A DNA stretch of 64,000 nt, taken from the NCBI RefSeq assembly GCF_014199915.1, contig NZ_JACHOO010000002.1, positions 660,756-724,755 on the forward strand. The letters are read 5' to 3'. Both the position numbers and the translations under genes were made by a program. Below are positions 25,074-34,087 of the stretch, piece after piece. Below the pieces are notes generated by a model that was given only the letters and a program-made list of their open reading frames with translations, ran no database searches and was not told the origin of the DNA. Every line of letters begins with the position of its first letter. Positions within the stretch are counted from its first letter, which is position 1. The DNA is from Prosthecomicrobium pneumaticum (GTDB lineage: Bacteria > Pseudomonadota > Alphaproteobacteria > Rhizobiales > Kaistiaceae).

Positions 25074-25937
25074 ATGGACCCGAGAGCGACCTCCACCCTC
25101 TTCGCACCCGATTCGGCGCCCCTCGCCCGGCAGGACGGCCCGTATGGCGGGGAGCAAGACGCAAGCGCCGAGGGGCGACGGCCGGCGGAGCTCGACGGCG
25201 GCGCCTCATCCGTAGCGGCTGCAGTCGACGCGGCGGCCGAGGACAGGGCGGAGCGACGGACGCCGGCCTCCCGGCATTATCGCCGCGCCAAGGCGGACCG
25301 CGGCGGCGAAACGCGGCAGCGGCTCGTGCTGGCCGCGCTCGACGTGTTCGGCCGCTACGGATTCGAGGCGGCCCCGACGCGCGAGATCGCCCGCCGGGCG
25401 GACGCCAATCTCGCGGCGATCGTCTATCATTTCGGTGGCAAGGACGGGCTGCACCGCGCCGTCGCCGACTATGTCGTGTCCCGCATCGGCAGCCAGCTCC
25501 GCCCGACGCTCGAAGCGATGGCGACGGGCGATCTCGCCGCCCTGTCGAGGGCGCAGGCGATCGAGCGTCTGCAATGGCTGGCGCAGAGCCAGGTCGAGCT
25601 GATGCTCGGCACGACCGAAGCAGAACTCTGGGCGCGCTTCGTGATGCGCGAGCAGATGGAGCCCTCGGCGGTGTTCGAGGTGATCTTCGACTTCATGGCC
25701 GGCGCGCACGAACTGATCTGCCGGCTGGTCGGCATCGCGCTCGGCGAGGATCCGGCGAGCGACCGCGTCCGCATGCGGGTGTTCACCCTGCTCGGCCAGA
25801 TCCTCGTCTTCCGCTTCTGCCATCCCGTCGTGTTGCGCCGGCTGAACAAGAAGAGCCTGACGGCCGAGGACCGGGCAGAGGTGGCGGCAATCCTCGCGGA
25901 CAATTTCGAGGCGATCCTGCTCGGGGTGGCGCGATGA
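25074..25937 (+). CDS. TetR/AcrR-family repressor (CecR/YbiH-like)
   Basis: 287-aa regulator. An unusual N-terminal ~80 residues are low complexity and charged, followed by the TetR DNA-binding domain (about 80-130: TRQRLVLAALDVFGRYGFEA, then the helix-turn-helix TREIARRADANLAAIVYHFGGKDGL). The C-terminal ligand domain (about 150-285) resembles the CecR/DUF1956 type. E. coli CecR controls the ybhGFSR efflux operon, and this gene likewise precedes an HlyD-ATPase-permease set. The ATG at 25074 has AAGGAGAC 5 nt upstream. It probably represses its own operon through the palindrome at 25015-25047. The ~80-residue N-terminal extension is longer than in most relatives. Confidence 0.9.
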   Translation: MDPRATSTLFAPDSAPLARQDGPYGGEQDASAEGRRPAELDGGASSVAAAVDAAAEDRAERRTPASRHYRRAKADRGGETRQRLVLAALDVFGRYGFEAAPTREIARRADANLAAIVYHFGGKDGLHRAVADYVVSRIGSQLRPTLEAMATGDLAALSRAQAIERLQWLAQSQVELMLGTTEAELWARFVMREQMEPSAVFEVIFDFMAGAHELICRLVGIALGEDPASDRVRMRVFTLLGQILVFRFCHPVVLRRLNKKSLTAEDRAEVAAILADNFEAILLGVAR

Positions 25938-26899
25938 GAAGGGCAGCCCTCGGGCTCGCCCCGATCACGCTCCTCCTCGCCGCCTGCAGCGGCGAAACGG
26001 GCGAGGATGTCTATCAGGGCTATGTCGAGGGCAAATACGTGCTGGTCGCCGCGGAGAGCGCCGGCCGGCTCGACGCGCGGCCGGTACGTCGCGGCGAGAC
26101 CGTCGAGACGGGCGCAGCGCTCTTCACGCTCGACACGCGCGTCGAGACGGCGGCGCTCGCCGAGGCCGAGGCGCGGCTCGCGCAAGGACAGGCGCAGCTC
26201 GCCGATCTGCGCTCCGGCAAGCGCCCGGAGGAGATCCGCGTGCTCGACGCCGAGCTCGCCGAGGCGGAGGCGAGCGAGCGGGCCGCCGGGCAGACCTATC
26301 GGCGCACCCAGGCGCTGACCGCGCGCGCCGTCTCCGCACGCGCCGAGCTCGACCAGGCGCAGGCCTCGCTCGATGCGGCCCGCGCCCGCACTGCGGCGGC
26401 GCGGCAGAACCGGCTCGTCGCGACGCTCGAGGCGCGGCCGGAGACGATCGCCGCGGCCGAGGCGAATGTCGGAGCGCTGGGGGCGGCCGTCGAGACGGCC
26501 CGCACGGCCCTCGCCCGCCGCTCCGCCGCGGCGGTCGCCGCGGGCCGCATCGAGGAGACCTATTTCGAGCCGGGCGAGTTCGTCGCGGCCGGCCAGCCGG
26601 TGGTCTCGCTGCTGCCGAAGGGGGCGGCGATCGCCCGCTTCTACGTGCCCGAACCGGTGCGCGCCCGCTTCGCGCCCGGAAGCCGGGTGGCGCTCGCCTG
26701 CGACGGCTGCGCCGCGGGCCTTTCCGCGACCGTCGAGAGCGTCGCGACCGATGCCGAATACACCCCGCCGGTGATCTATTCCGAGGCGAGCCGCGCCAAG
26801 CTCGTCTTCCGCGTCGAGGCGCGGCTCGACGGGGCGGCCGCGACGCTCGCGCCCGGCCAGCCGGTCGACGTGCGGCCGCTCGAAGGGAGCGGGACGTGA
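25934..26899 (+). CDS. HlyD-family membrane-fusion lipoprotein (YbhG-like)
   Basis: 321-aa periplasmic adaptor. A lipoprotein signal (LLLAAC, lipidated Cys ~residue 18) replaces the transmembrane anchor. A biotinyl-lipoyl-like half domain (YVLVAAESAGRLDARPVRRGETVETGAALFTLD) precedes a long alpha-helical hairpin (about 70-190, Ala/Arg/Glu-rich, coiled-coil) and a beta-barrel part with FEPGEFVAAGQPVVSLLP. It couples the inner-membrane exporter to an outer-membrane channel. The ATGA overlap with tetR and GTGA overlap with the ATPase show tight co-expression. Confidence 0.9.
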   Translation: MRRAALGLAPITLLLAACSGETGEDVYQGYVEGKYVLVAAESAGRLDARPVRRGETVETGAALFTLDTRVETAALAEAEARLAQGQAQLADLRSGKRPEEIRVLDAELAEAEASERAAGQTYRRTQALTARAVSARAELDQAQASLDAARARTAAARQNRLVATLEARPETIAAAEANVGALGAAVETARTALARRSAAAVAAGRIEETYFEPGEFVAAGQPVVSLLPKGAAIARFYVPEPVRARFAPGSRVALACDGCAAGLSATVESVATDAEYTPPVIYSEASRAKLVFRVEARLDGAAATLAPGQPVDVRPLEGSGT

Positions 26900-27846
26900 G
26901 CGACGAGACGGTCGTCGCGATCAAGGGCCTCACCAAGCGCTTCGGAGAGAAGACCGTGGTCGACGCCGTCGATCTCGAAGTGCGGCGCGGCGAGATCGTC
27001 GGTTTTCTCGGACCGAACGGCTCCGGCAAGACGACCACCATCCGCATGATCTGCGGCCTGCTGCGGCCCGATGCGGGCGAGGGCACCGCGCTCGGCTTCG
27101 ACATCCGCACCCAGTCGGAGCGGATCAAGCGCGAGGTCGGCTACATGACGCAGCGTTTCTCCTTCTACGAGGACCTGACGATCCGGGAGAATCTCGACTT
27201 CGTCGCGCGGCTCTACGCCCTGCCGGACCGCCGCCGCGCGGTCGACGCGACGCTCGACCGGCTCGGGCTGAAGACGCGCCAGAACCAGCTCGCCGGCGCC
27301 CTCTCCGGCGGCTGGAAGCAGCGCCTCGCGCTCGCCGCTTCGATCATGCACGCGCCGAAGGTGCTCCTCCTCGACGAGCCGACCGCCGGCGTCGACCCGC
27401 TCGCCCGGCGCGAGTTCTGGGACGAGATCCATGCCCTCGCCGAGGACGGGCTGACCGTCCTCGTCTCGACCCATTACATGGACGAGGCCGAGCGCTGCCA
27501 CCGCATCGTCTACATCGCCTATGGCCGCATCGTCGCGCGCGGCACGGTCGGCGAGGTGATCGCACAGTCGGGCCTCTCGACCTATGTCGTCACCGGCCGC
27601 GAGGTCGCCGCCGTCGCCCGGGCCGTGCGGGGCGCGCCGGGTGTCGCTCAGGTGGCGCTGTTCGGCAGCGCGCTGCACGTCGTCGGCACCGATGACGGTC
27701 TCCTCGGCGCGGCGGTCGATGCGGCGGCGGAAGGGCGGGACGTCACCACCGCGCGCGGCGAGACGAGCCTCGAGGACGTCTTCATCCGGCTGATGGACGT
27801 CGCCCGCGCCGACGACCCCTCCAACCGGCCGGAGGCCGCGGCATGA
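26896..27846 (+). CDS. ABC exporter ATPase (YbhF/DrrA-like, single domain)
   Basis: 316-aa ATPase with GTG start overlapping the HlyD stop. It has Walker A GPNGSGKTT (about residues 38-46), Q-loop YMTQRFSFYEDLTI, signature LSGGWKQRLALA, Walker B VLLLDEPTAGVDP and switch His in VSTHYMDEAERCHRI. The C-terminal ~80 residues form a regulatory domain. E. coli YbhF carries two ATPase domains in one chain, whereas this one has a single domain and must dimerise. It powers export by the downstream permease. Confidence 0.93.
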   Translation: MSDETVVAIKGLTKRFGEKTVVDAVDLEVRRGEIVGFLGPNGSGKTTTIRMICGLLRPDAGEGTALGFDIRTQSERIKREVGYMTQRFSFYEDLTIRENLDFVARLYALPDRRRAVDATLDRLGLKTRQNQLAGALSGGWKQRLALAASIMHAPKVLLLDEPTAGVDPLARREFWDEIHALAEDGLTVLVSTHYMDEAERCHRIVYIAYGRIVARGTVGEVIAQSGLSTYVVTGREVAAVARAVRGAPGVAQVALFGSALHVVGTDDGLLGAAVDAAAEGRDVTTARGETSLEDVFIRLMDVARADDPSNRPEAAA

Positions 27847-29006
27847 GCGCCGCACACGCCCGCCGGACCGCCGCCGACTTCGTCTCCGCCTCGCGCATCG
27901 CCGCGCTGATGGTCAAGGAGATGATCCAGATGCGACGCGACCGGCTGACCTTCGCGATGATCATCGGCGTGCCGATCCTGCAGCTCGTGCTGTTCGGCTA
28001 TGCGATCAACATGGATCCGAAGCGGCTGCCGACCCTCGTCGTCGCCGCCGACAACGGCCCGGTGGTGCGCACCGTCCTCGCCGGCATGCAGGCGTCGGGC
28101 TATTTCGACGTGCGCGTCGGGCTCGCCACCGAGCGCGAGGTCGAGGCGGCGATGGCGGCCGGCACCGTGACCTATGCGATCACCTTCCCGCCCGGCTTCG
28201 AGCGCGACTTCGTGCGCGGCGACCGGCCGCAACTCCTCGTCGAGGCGGACGCGACCGACCCCGCCGCGACCTCCAACGCGCTCGGCGCGCTGCAGCCGAT
28301 CCTCGAAAGCGCGTTCCGGCCGGAGCTCGTCGGCCCGCTCGCCGCCCGCGCGCCGTCGGCCCTGCCGGTCGATCTCGTCGTGCAACGGCGCTACAATCCG
28401 GAAGGCATCACCTCGCACAACATCGTGCCGGGCCTGCTCGGCACCATCCTCACCATGACGACGATCCTGATGACGGCGCTCGCGCTCACCCGCGAACGGG
28501 AGCGCGGCACGCTCGAAAACCTGATGGCGATGCCGGCGACGCCGCTCGAGATCATGATCGGCAAGGTGGTGCCCTATATCGGCCTCGGCTTCGTCCAGGT
28601 GGCGGTGATCCTCGTCTGCGCGCGGCTGCTCTTCGCCGTGCCGATGGCCGGCTCCTTTCCGCTGCTGCTCGCCGCGACGCTGCTCTTCATCGCCGCCAAT
28701 GTGACGCTCGGCTACACCTTCTCGACCGTCGCGCGGACGCAGATGCAGGCGATGCAGATGACCTTCTTCTGGTTCCTGCCGTCGATCCTGCTCTCGGGCT
28801 TCATGTTCCCGTTCCGCGGCATGCCGGTCTGGGCGCAATGGGTCGGCGAGGTGTTCCCGCTCACCCATTACCTGCGCATCGTCCGGGCGATCATGCTGAA
28901 GGGCAGCGGCCTCGCCGACCTCGCCCCGCAGATCTGGCCGCTCGCCGCCTTCTGGCTCGCCGTCGGCACACTGGCGCTGCTCAGGTATCGTCGGACGCTG
29001 GATTGA
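27843..29006 (+). CDS. ABC-2 type exporter permease (YbhS/YbhR-like)
   Basis: 387-aa permease. The first helix is at about 35-55 (TFAMIIGVPILQLVLFGYAI), then a ~130-residue periplasmic domain, then a cluster of five helices in the last 190 residues. The family motifs NIVPGLLGTILTMTTILMTALALTRERERGTLENLMAMPATPLEIM and FMFPFRGMPVWAQWVGEVFPLTHYLRI are clear across their lengths. Only one permease gene is present, so it is probably a homodimer, unlike the YbhS/YbhR pair. It is the last gene of the TetR operon, and substrate is unknown (drugs or cationic compounds by family). Confidence 0.92.
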   Translation: MSAAHARRTAADFVSASRIAALMVKEMIQMRRDRLTFAMIIGVPILQLVLFGYAINMDPKRLPTLVVAADNGPVVRTVLAGMQASGYFDVRVGLATEREVEAAMAAGTVTYAITFPPGFERDFVRGDRPQLLVEADATDPAATSNALGALQPILESAFRPELVGPLAARAPSALPVDLVVQRRYNPEGITSHNIVPGLLGTILTMTTILMTALALTRERERGTLENLMAMPATPLEIMIGKVVPYIGLGFVQVAVILVCARLLFAVPMAGSFPLLLAATLLFIAANVTLGYTFSTVARTQMQAMQMTFFWFLPSILLSGFMFPFRGMPVWAQWVGEVFPLTHYLRIVRAIMLKGSGLADLAPQIWPLAAFWLAVGTLALLRYRRTLD

Positions 29007-29021
29007 CGGTGTGCCGGGCCG

Positions 29022-29354
29022 CTACGCCGCCATCTCCTCCGGCTCGCTGCCGGGGGCGAGGCGGACGCGCAGGCCGTCGAGCTCGTCCGACATCAGGATC
29101 TGGCAGGAGAGGCGCGAGGTCGGCTTGACCGCCATCGCGTCGTCGAGCCGCTCTTCCTCCTCGTCCGTCATCGGCACGAGACGGTCGAGCCAGTCGGCGT
29201 CGACATAGACGTGGCAGGTGGCGCAGGCGCAGGCGCCGCCGCATTCCGCCTTGATGCCGATGCCCCAGTCGCGGATCACTTCCATGACCCGCCAGCCCTC
29301 GAGCGCCTCGAGCTCGTGCTCGGCGCCCTTGTGGTCGGTGACGAAGATCTTCAT
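29022..29354 (-). CDS. [2Fe-2S] ferredoxin, adrenodoxin/ISC type
   Basis: 110-aa electron carrier. Cluster ligands Cys38, Cys44, Cys47 (C-x5-C-x2-C) and Cys84 in RLSCQI follow the adrenodoxin/Fdx pattern, with an extra Cys42 inside the loop. The acidic patch DEEEERLDD (about 64-72) is the usual partner-binding helix. It starts 9 bp after the DUF934 stop on the same strand, so it probably ends the sulfur-assimilation transcript and could donate electrons to the ferredoxin-dependent sulfite reductase. Family members are otherwise used in Fe-S assembly or P450 systems. Confidence 0.92.
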   Translation of the reverse strand: MKIFVTDHKGAEHELEALEGWRVMEVIRDWGIGIKAECGGACACATCHVYVDADWLDRLVPMTDEEEERLDDAMAVKPTSRLSCQILMSDELDGLRVRLAPGSEPEEMAA

Positions 29355-29363
29355 GCGCGCGTC

Positions 29364-29882
29364 CTACTCGGCCGCCGCGGCGGGGCGGCGGATCCAGGGG
29401 CGGGTTCCGGCGGGCACCTCGCCCACCTCGCCGGCCGGCTGGAGATATTCCTTCACTTCCGGCCAGCGCCCTTCGCGCAAGCCCTGTTCGACGAGCGGAT
29501 TGTCGACCGCGAAGGCGTCGAAGCCGACCCGCAGCAGGAAGGGCACCTGATCGAGGAAGAAGTCGCCGACCACCCGCAATTCGCCGCGATAGCCTTCGCG
29601 GTCGCGGATCAGCCGGCCGATCGAGAAGGCGCGGCCGTCGGCGAATTTCGGCATCTCCACCGCGATGACGGCGAGCCGGCCGAGATCGGGCACGAGGCCG
29701 CTCCAGTCCGCGCCCGGCGGCACGACGATGCCGAGCGGCGCCGATCGGGCGATGAGTGTTTCGCGCTCGTCGAGATAGCGGCCGAGCGAGACGAGCACCG
29801 CCTCGCCGGGCGCGATCGCCTCGTCATCGGCGGCGCGGCGGAACGGATCCTCGACGAAACGGCGGTTCTTCCACAAGGCCAT
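29364..29882 (-). CDS. DUF934 protein of the sulfite-reduction cluster
   Basis: 172-aa protein of the DUF934 family, found next to cysI/cysH in many alphaproteobacteria and proposed to assist sulfite reduction. Visible family features are a central VEMPKFADGRAFSIGRLIRD block and LRVVGDFFLDQVPFLLRVGFDAFAVD. There is no predicted membrane segment and no metal-binding cysteine cluster. The start at 29882 begins MALWKNRRF. It lies 73 bp downstream of cysH. Molecular function is unknown. Confidence 0.85.
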   Translation of the reverse strand: MALWKNRRFVEDPFRRAADDEAIAPGEAVLVSLGRYLDERETLIARSAPLGIVVPPGADWSGLVPDLGRLAVIAVEMPKFADGRAFSIGRLIRDREGYRGELRVVGDFFLDQVPFLLRVGFDAFAVDNPLVEQGLREGRWPEVKEYLQPAGEVGEVPAGTRPWIRRPAAAAE

Positions 29883-29955
29883 GGTCAGTTCCCAGAAGAG
29901 GGCGCGATCATCCGCGGCGGCGCGCCGTCCGTCATCGCCCAAGCCGGCGGCGCGG

Positions 29956-30702
29956 TCAAATCCCGCTCCCGTCCGCTTCGAGCCCGAGATGGATGCCGCA
30001 TTCGGTCTTGTCCAGCCCCCGCCAGCGACCGGCGCGCTCGTCCTCGCCCGCCGCGACCTTCGAGGTGCAGGGCACGCAGCCGATCGAGGGATAGCCCTCG
30101 GCGACGAGCGGATGGGCGGGCAGGCCGTGTTCGGCCGCATAGGCCTTCAGGTCGGCCGAGGTCCAGCCGGCGAGCGGATTGACCTTGATGCGCGCGCCGT
30201 CGGCCTCGAAAACAGAGAGCGCCGCCCGCGTCGCGGCCTGGAAGCGCTTGCGGCCGGTGAACCAGGCGTCGAAGCCGGCGAGCGCGCGGGCGAGCGGCTC
30301 GGTCTTGCGGATCTGGCAGCAGGCGTCGGGGTCCCGCATCCACAGCGCCTTGTAGGGATCGGCATTGGCGAGCTTCGCCGGGTCCGGCCCGACGGTGCGG
30401 ACATCGGCGAGGCCGAGCATCTCGATCAACCGGTCGCGATGGGCGAGCGTCTCGGGAAACAGCCGGCCGGTATCGACGAAGACGACCGGGATCGCCCGGT
30501 CGACCGAGGCCGCCTGATGGAGCAGCACGGCGGATTCCGCGCCGAAGCTCGAGACCAGCGCGATGCGGCGGCCGAACAGGTCGAGCGCGCGGGCGACGAT
30601 CTCGCGCGCCGGACGGTCGCCATGCGCCGCGTTGAGCCGCGCGAGGTCGGGCGCTGCGGAGGGTGCGGCCGCGTCGAAGGCGAGCGCGTCAAGCGGCGCC
30701 AT
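29956..30702 (-). CDS. cysH: Adenosine 5'-phosphosulfate reductase CysH (4Fe-4S type)
   Basis: 248-aa reductase converting APS to sulfite in assimilatory sulfur metabolism. The nucleotide-binding loop is SSFGAESAVLLH (51-62). The 4Fe-4S ligands are Cys128-Cys129 and Cys209/Cys212, a pair of motifs that marks APS rather than PAPS reductases, and the catalytic cysteine is Cys235 in ECGIH. The start at 30702 overlaps the cysI stop by 14 bp and begins MAPLDALAFD. Electrons normally come from thioredoxin. Neighbouring cysI reduces the sulfite formed. Confidence 0.93.
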   Translation of the reverse strand: MAPLDALAFDAAAPSAAPDLARLNAAHGDRPAREIVARALDLFGRRIALVSSFGAESAVLLHQAASVDRAIPVVFVDTGRLFPETLAHRDRLIEMLGLADVRTVGPDPAKLANADPYKALWMRDPDACCQIRKTEPLARALAGFDAWFTGRKRFQAATRAALSVFEADGARIKVNPLAGWTSADLKAYAAEHGLPAHPLVAEGYPSIGCVPCTSKVAAGEDERAGRWRGLDKTECGIHLGLEADGSGI

Positions 30703-32350
30703 AGAGGGCTTCCTTGAACGGCGCCTGGCCGAGGCGCCGATAGGCGGCGAGGAAGCTCTCGTCGGGTCCGGTGCGTTGCGCGAGATAAGTGTCGACCACG
30801 GTCTCGACCGCATCGACGATCTCCTCGGTCGAGAAGCCGCGGCCGACGATCTCGCCGATCGAGGCGTCCTCCGCGCCCGAGCCGCCGAGGGTGATCTGGT
30901 AGAATTCCTCGCCCTTCTTCTCGACGCCCAGAATGCCGATATGACCGACATGGTGGTGGCCGCAGGCATTGATGCAACCCGAGATCTTGATCTTCAGCTC
31001 GCCGATCTCCCGCTGCCGCGCCGCGTCGCCGAAGCGGTCGGAGAGGCGCTGCGCAATCGGGATCGAACGGGCATTGGCGAGCGCGCAGTAGTCGAGCCCC
31101 GGACAGGCGATGATGTCGGTGATGAGGCCGGCATTGGCGGTGGCGAGCCCCGCCGAGACGAGCTCGTCATAGACCGCCTTCAGATCGGCCTCCGCGACAT
31201 GCGGCAGAACGAGGTTCTGCTCGTGGCTGACCCGCAGCTCGTCATGGCCGTAGCGCTCGGCGAGATCGGCGACGGCGTCCATCTGCGCCGCGGTGGCATC
31301 GCCCGGCGTGCCGCCGATCGGCTTCAGCGAGACCGTCGCCGCGACATGGCCGGCGACGCGGTGCGGCACGGTGTTCTGCCGCACCCAGGCGTCGAATTCC
31401 GGATCGGCGGCGCGCGCGGCGGCGAGCGCCGCGGCGCCGTCCTCGCGCGGCCGCACCGACGGAGGAAGGTCGAAATAGGCGCGGATGCGCTCGACCTCGC
31501 CCTGCGGCAGCTTCAGCGCACCGCGGCGGATACGCTCCCACTCCTCCTCGACCTGACGGCGGATCTCCTCCTCGCCGGTCTCGTGCACGAGGATCTTGAT
31601 GCGGGCCTTGTATTTGTTGTCGCGCCGGCCGGAGAGGTTGTAGACGCGCAGCACCGCCTCGCAATAGGAGAGCAGGTCCTCCTCGGGCAGGAAATCGCGG
31701 ATCTTCTTGGCGATCATCGGCGTGCGGCCCTGGCCGCCGCCGACATAGACCGCGAAGCCGGGCCGGCCGTTCTCGTCCTTCTTCAGATGCAGGCCGATGT
31801 CGTGCACCTGGATCGCCGCGCGGTCGCGCTCGGCGCCCGTGACCGCGACCTTGAACTTCCGCGGCAGGAAGACGAATTCCGGATGCAGCGACGACCACTG
31901 CCGCAGAATCTCCGCATAGGGCCGCGGATCGGCGACCTCGTCCGCGGCGACGCCGGCGAAATGGTCCGCCGTGACGTTGCGGATGCAATTGCCCGAGGTC
32001 TGGATGGCGTGCATCTCGACGGAGGCGAGCTCGGCGAGGATATCGGGGATCTGCGACAGGGCCGGCCAGTTGAACTGGATGTTCTGCCGGGTGGTGAAAT
32101 GGCCGTAGCCGCGGTCATAGGTGCGTGCGATATGGGCGAGCATCCGCATCTGGCGCGCGTCGAGCGTGCCATAGGGGATGGCGATCCTGAGCATATAGGC
32201 GTGCAGCTGCAGATAGACGCCGTTCATCAGCCGGAGCGGCTTGAACTGGTCCTCGGTCAGCGCGCCCGAGACGCGCCGCTCGACCTGGTCGCGGAACTGC
32301 GCGACGCGGGCCGCCACGAAATCCTGGTCGAATTCGTCATAGCGATACAT
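30689..32350 (-). CDS. cysI: Ferredoxin-type sulfite/nitrite reductase hemoprotein CysI
   Basis: 553-aa siroheme/4Fe-4S enzyme reducing sulfite to sulfide. Two ferrite-reductase repeats are visible (about 55-120 and 325-395), plus the siroheme-region motif TSGNCIRNVT. The cluster/siroheme ligands are Cys416 and Cys422 (CPGLDYC), Cys459 and Cys463 (CINAC). No CysJ flavoprotein gene is present, so this is the monomeric ferredoxin-dependent form, consistent with the ferredoxin gene downstream. The siroheme is made by CysG two genes upstream. A nitrite-reductase role is less likely given cysH. Confidence 0.93.
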   Translation of the reverse strand: MYRYDEFDQDFVAARVAQFRDQVERRVSGALTEDQFKPLRLMNGVYLQLHAYMLRIAIPYGTLDARQMRMLAHIARTYDRGYGHFTTRQNIQFNWPALSQIPDILAELASVEMHAIQTSGNCIRNVTADHFAGVAADEVADPRPYAEILRQWSSLHPEFVFLPRKFKVAVTGAERDRAAIQVHDIGLHLKKDENGRPGFAVYVGGGQGRTPMIAKKIRDFLPEEDLLSYCEAVLRVYNLSGRRDNKYKARIKILVHETGEEEIRRQVEEEWERIRRGALKLPQGEVERIRAYFDLPPSVRPREDGAAALAAARAADPEFDAWVRQNTVPHRVAGHVAATVSLKPIGGTPGDATAAQMDAVADLAERYGHDELRVSHEQNLVLPHVAEADLKAVYDELVSAGLATANAGLITDIIACPGLDYCALANARSIPIAQRLSDRFGDAARQREIGELKIKISGCINACGHHHVGHIGILGVEKKGEEFYQITLGGSGAEDASIGEIVGRGFSTEEIVDAVETVVDTYLAQRTGPDESFLAAYRRLGQAPFKEALYGAA

Positions 32351-32667
32351 CAGGGCGTTCCCGACTGGGCGGCGACGCGGGCCTCGAACTCGGCCTCGCC
32401 ATAAGGGACGGTGGGCCCGGCGGCGCGGATACGTTCGCGCAGGCGCACCGGGACCGGCACGCCCGCCTCGACCGTCGTCTCGATCTCATAGGGCTCGACG
32501 ACGATCCGGGCATCGTGCTGCGCCTTGCCGTGGGCGAGCGCGGCGGCGAGCTCGTCGGGCGCGATCACGCGCGCGCCCGCGAGCGCCGTCGTCCAGCCGC
32601 CGGACGGATCGAGAAACACGACGAGACCGTCGGACAGTCGGTTGGCGGTGACGAGGAAGAGCGCCAT
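32350..32667 (-). CDS. DUF2849 protein of the sulfur-assimilation cluster
   Basis: 105-aa small soluble protein, DUF2849 family, which is regularly found between cysG and cysI in Rhizobiales. MALFLVTANRLSDGLVVFLD is the conserved opening, with a predicted beta-rich fold and no cysteines. It touches cysI (stop codon overlapping the cysI ATG) and begins 8 bp after cysG. Function is unknown, and context suggests an accessory or regulatory role in siroheme or sulfite reduction. Confidence 0.85.
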   Translation of the reverse strand: MALFLVTANRLSDGLVVFLDPSGGWTTALAGARVIAPDELAAALAHGKAQHDARIVVEPYEIETTVEAGVPVPVRLRERIRAAGPTVPYGEAEFEARVAAQSGTP

Positions 32668-32674
32668 CGGGACC

Positions 32675-34087
32675 TCAGGCGGCGAGCGCCGCGCGGGCGA
32701 GCGGGGGCACGGCGACCGCCCCCTCCGCCACCACGGCGCCGATGATGAAGACCACGGGCGCTGCGGAGCCCGAAAGATCGGCGAGTGCGGCGAGCCCGTC
32801 GAGCCGGCCGGCATGGCTGCGGCGGTCGGGCCGCGAGGCGTTCTCGACCATCGCGACAGGGGTCGAGGGGGCGAGGCCGTTCTCGATCAGTTTCGCCGCG
32901 ACCTTCGCGGCGACCGAACGGCCCATATAGACGGCGACCGTGGCCCCCGAAAGCGCGAGCCCCGCCCAATCCGGCAGGGTGTCGCCGCGCAGATCATGGC
33001 CGGTCGCGAAGACGAGGCTCGACGCGGCACCGCGCAGCGTGAGCGGGATCTCGGTCTCGGCGGCCGCGGCGATCGCCGCGGTGACGCCCGGCACGATCTC
33101 GAAGGAAATCCCGGCCTCGCGCAGCGCCGCGATCTCCTCGCCGGCCCGGCCGAAGATCAGCGGGTCGCCCGATTTCAGCCGCACGACGCGGCGACCGTCC
33201 TTCGCCTCGCGGACCAGGATGGCGTTGATCTCGTCCTGGCTCGCCGCGTGCGCGCCCTTCGCCTTGCCGACATAGAGGCGGAGCGCATCGCGCCGGCCCA
33301 TGGCGACGATCGTCTCGGGGACGAGCTTGTCGTAGACGATGACGTCCGCCTCCTGGAGCAGGCGCTGGGCGCGCAGCGTCAGGAGGTCCTCGGCGCCCGG
33401 TCCGGCGCCGACCAGCGCGACATGGCCGCCGGCTGCCTCCGGCCGCTCCAGTACCGCGACGGCGTCACCTTCCGCGCCGGCGAGATCGCCCGACAGCGCC
33501 CGCTGCGCGATCGGGCCTGAGAAGAAGCGCGCCCAGAAGCGGCGGCGGCCTTCGCCCGGCGGGATGGCCCGGGCGACGCGCGCCCGCAGCCGGTCGGCGA
33601 GGAAGGCGAGATCGCCGAAGGCCGGCGCCAGCATCGCCTCGATCCGCGCCCGGACATGGCGGGCGAGCACGGGCGCGGCCCCCTCCGAGCCGATCGCGAC
33701 GGCGAGCGGCGCCCGGTTGACGAGGGCGGGCGTATAGAAATCGCAGAGCTCCGGCCGGTCGACGACATTGACCGGCACGCCGGCGGCCTTCGCCCGATCC
33801 CGAACGATCCGGTCTTCGCTTTCCTCGCCGGTCGCGGCAAAGACGAGCGCGGCGCCTTCGAGATCGCCGGTTTCCGGCAGGCGCGGCACGATCTCCGCTC
33901 CGGCAGCGATCGCATCCGCGGCGGTCGCCGCCTCGATCGCGGGGGCGTAGAGGACGAGCGTGGCCTTCGTTTCGGCGACGAGCCGCAGCTTTGCCGCGGC
34001 TTCCACGCCGCCGCCCACGACGGCGACGCGCCGGCCATCGACGACATGGAAGGCAGGGAAGACGCCGAGCTTGCGGCGATCGGCCAT
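32675..34087 (-). CDS. cysG: Siroheme synthase CysG (multifunctional)
   Basis: 470-aa fusion enzyme. Residues ~1-215 form the precorrin-2 dehydrogenase/sirohydrochlorin ferrochelatase domain (HVVDGRRVAVVGGGVEAAAKL Rossmann start, NVVDRPELCDFYTPALV). Residues ~225-465 are the uroporphyrinogen-III methyltransferase with VGAGPGAEDLLTLRAQRLL, VYDKLVP, RLKSGDPLIFGRAGEE and VPGVTAAIAAAA. It supplies siroheme to CysI in the same operon. It is the first gene of the minus-strand cluster, preceded by a 391-bp intergenic region. Confidence 0.95.
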   Translation of the reverse strand: MADRRKLGVFPAFHVVDGRRVAVVGGGVEAAAKLRLVAETKATLVLYAPAIEAATAADAIAAGAEIVPRLPETGDLEGAALVFAATGEESEDRIVRDRAKAAGVPVNVVDRPELCDFYTPALVNRAPLAVAIGSEGAAPVLARHVRARIEAMLAPAFGDLAFLADRLRARVARAIPPGEGRRRFWARFFSGPIAQRALSGDLAGAEGDAVAVLERPEAAGGHVALVGAGPGAEDLLTLRAQRLLQEADVIVYDKLVPETIVAMGRRDALRLYVGKAKGAHAASQDEINAILVREAKDGRRVVRLKSGDPLIFGRAGEEIAALREAGISFEIVPGVTAAIAAAAETEIPLTLRGAASSLVFATGHDLRGDTLPDWAGLALSGATVAVYMGRSVAAKVAAKLIENGLAPSTPVAMVENASRPDRRSHAGRLDGLAALADLSGSAAPVVFIIGAVVAEGAVAVPPLARAALAA

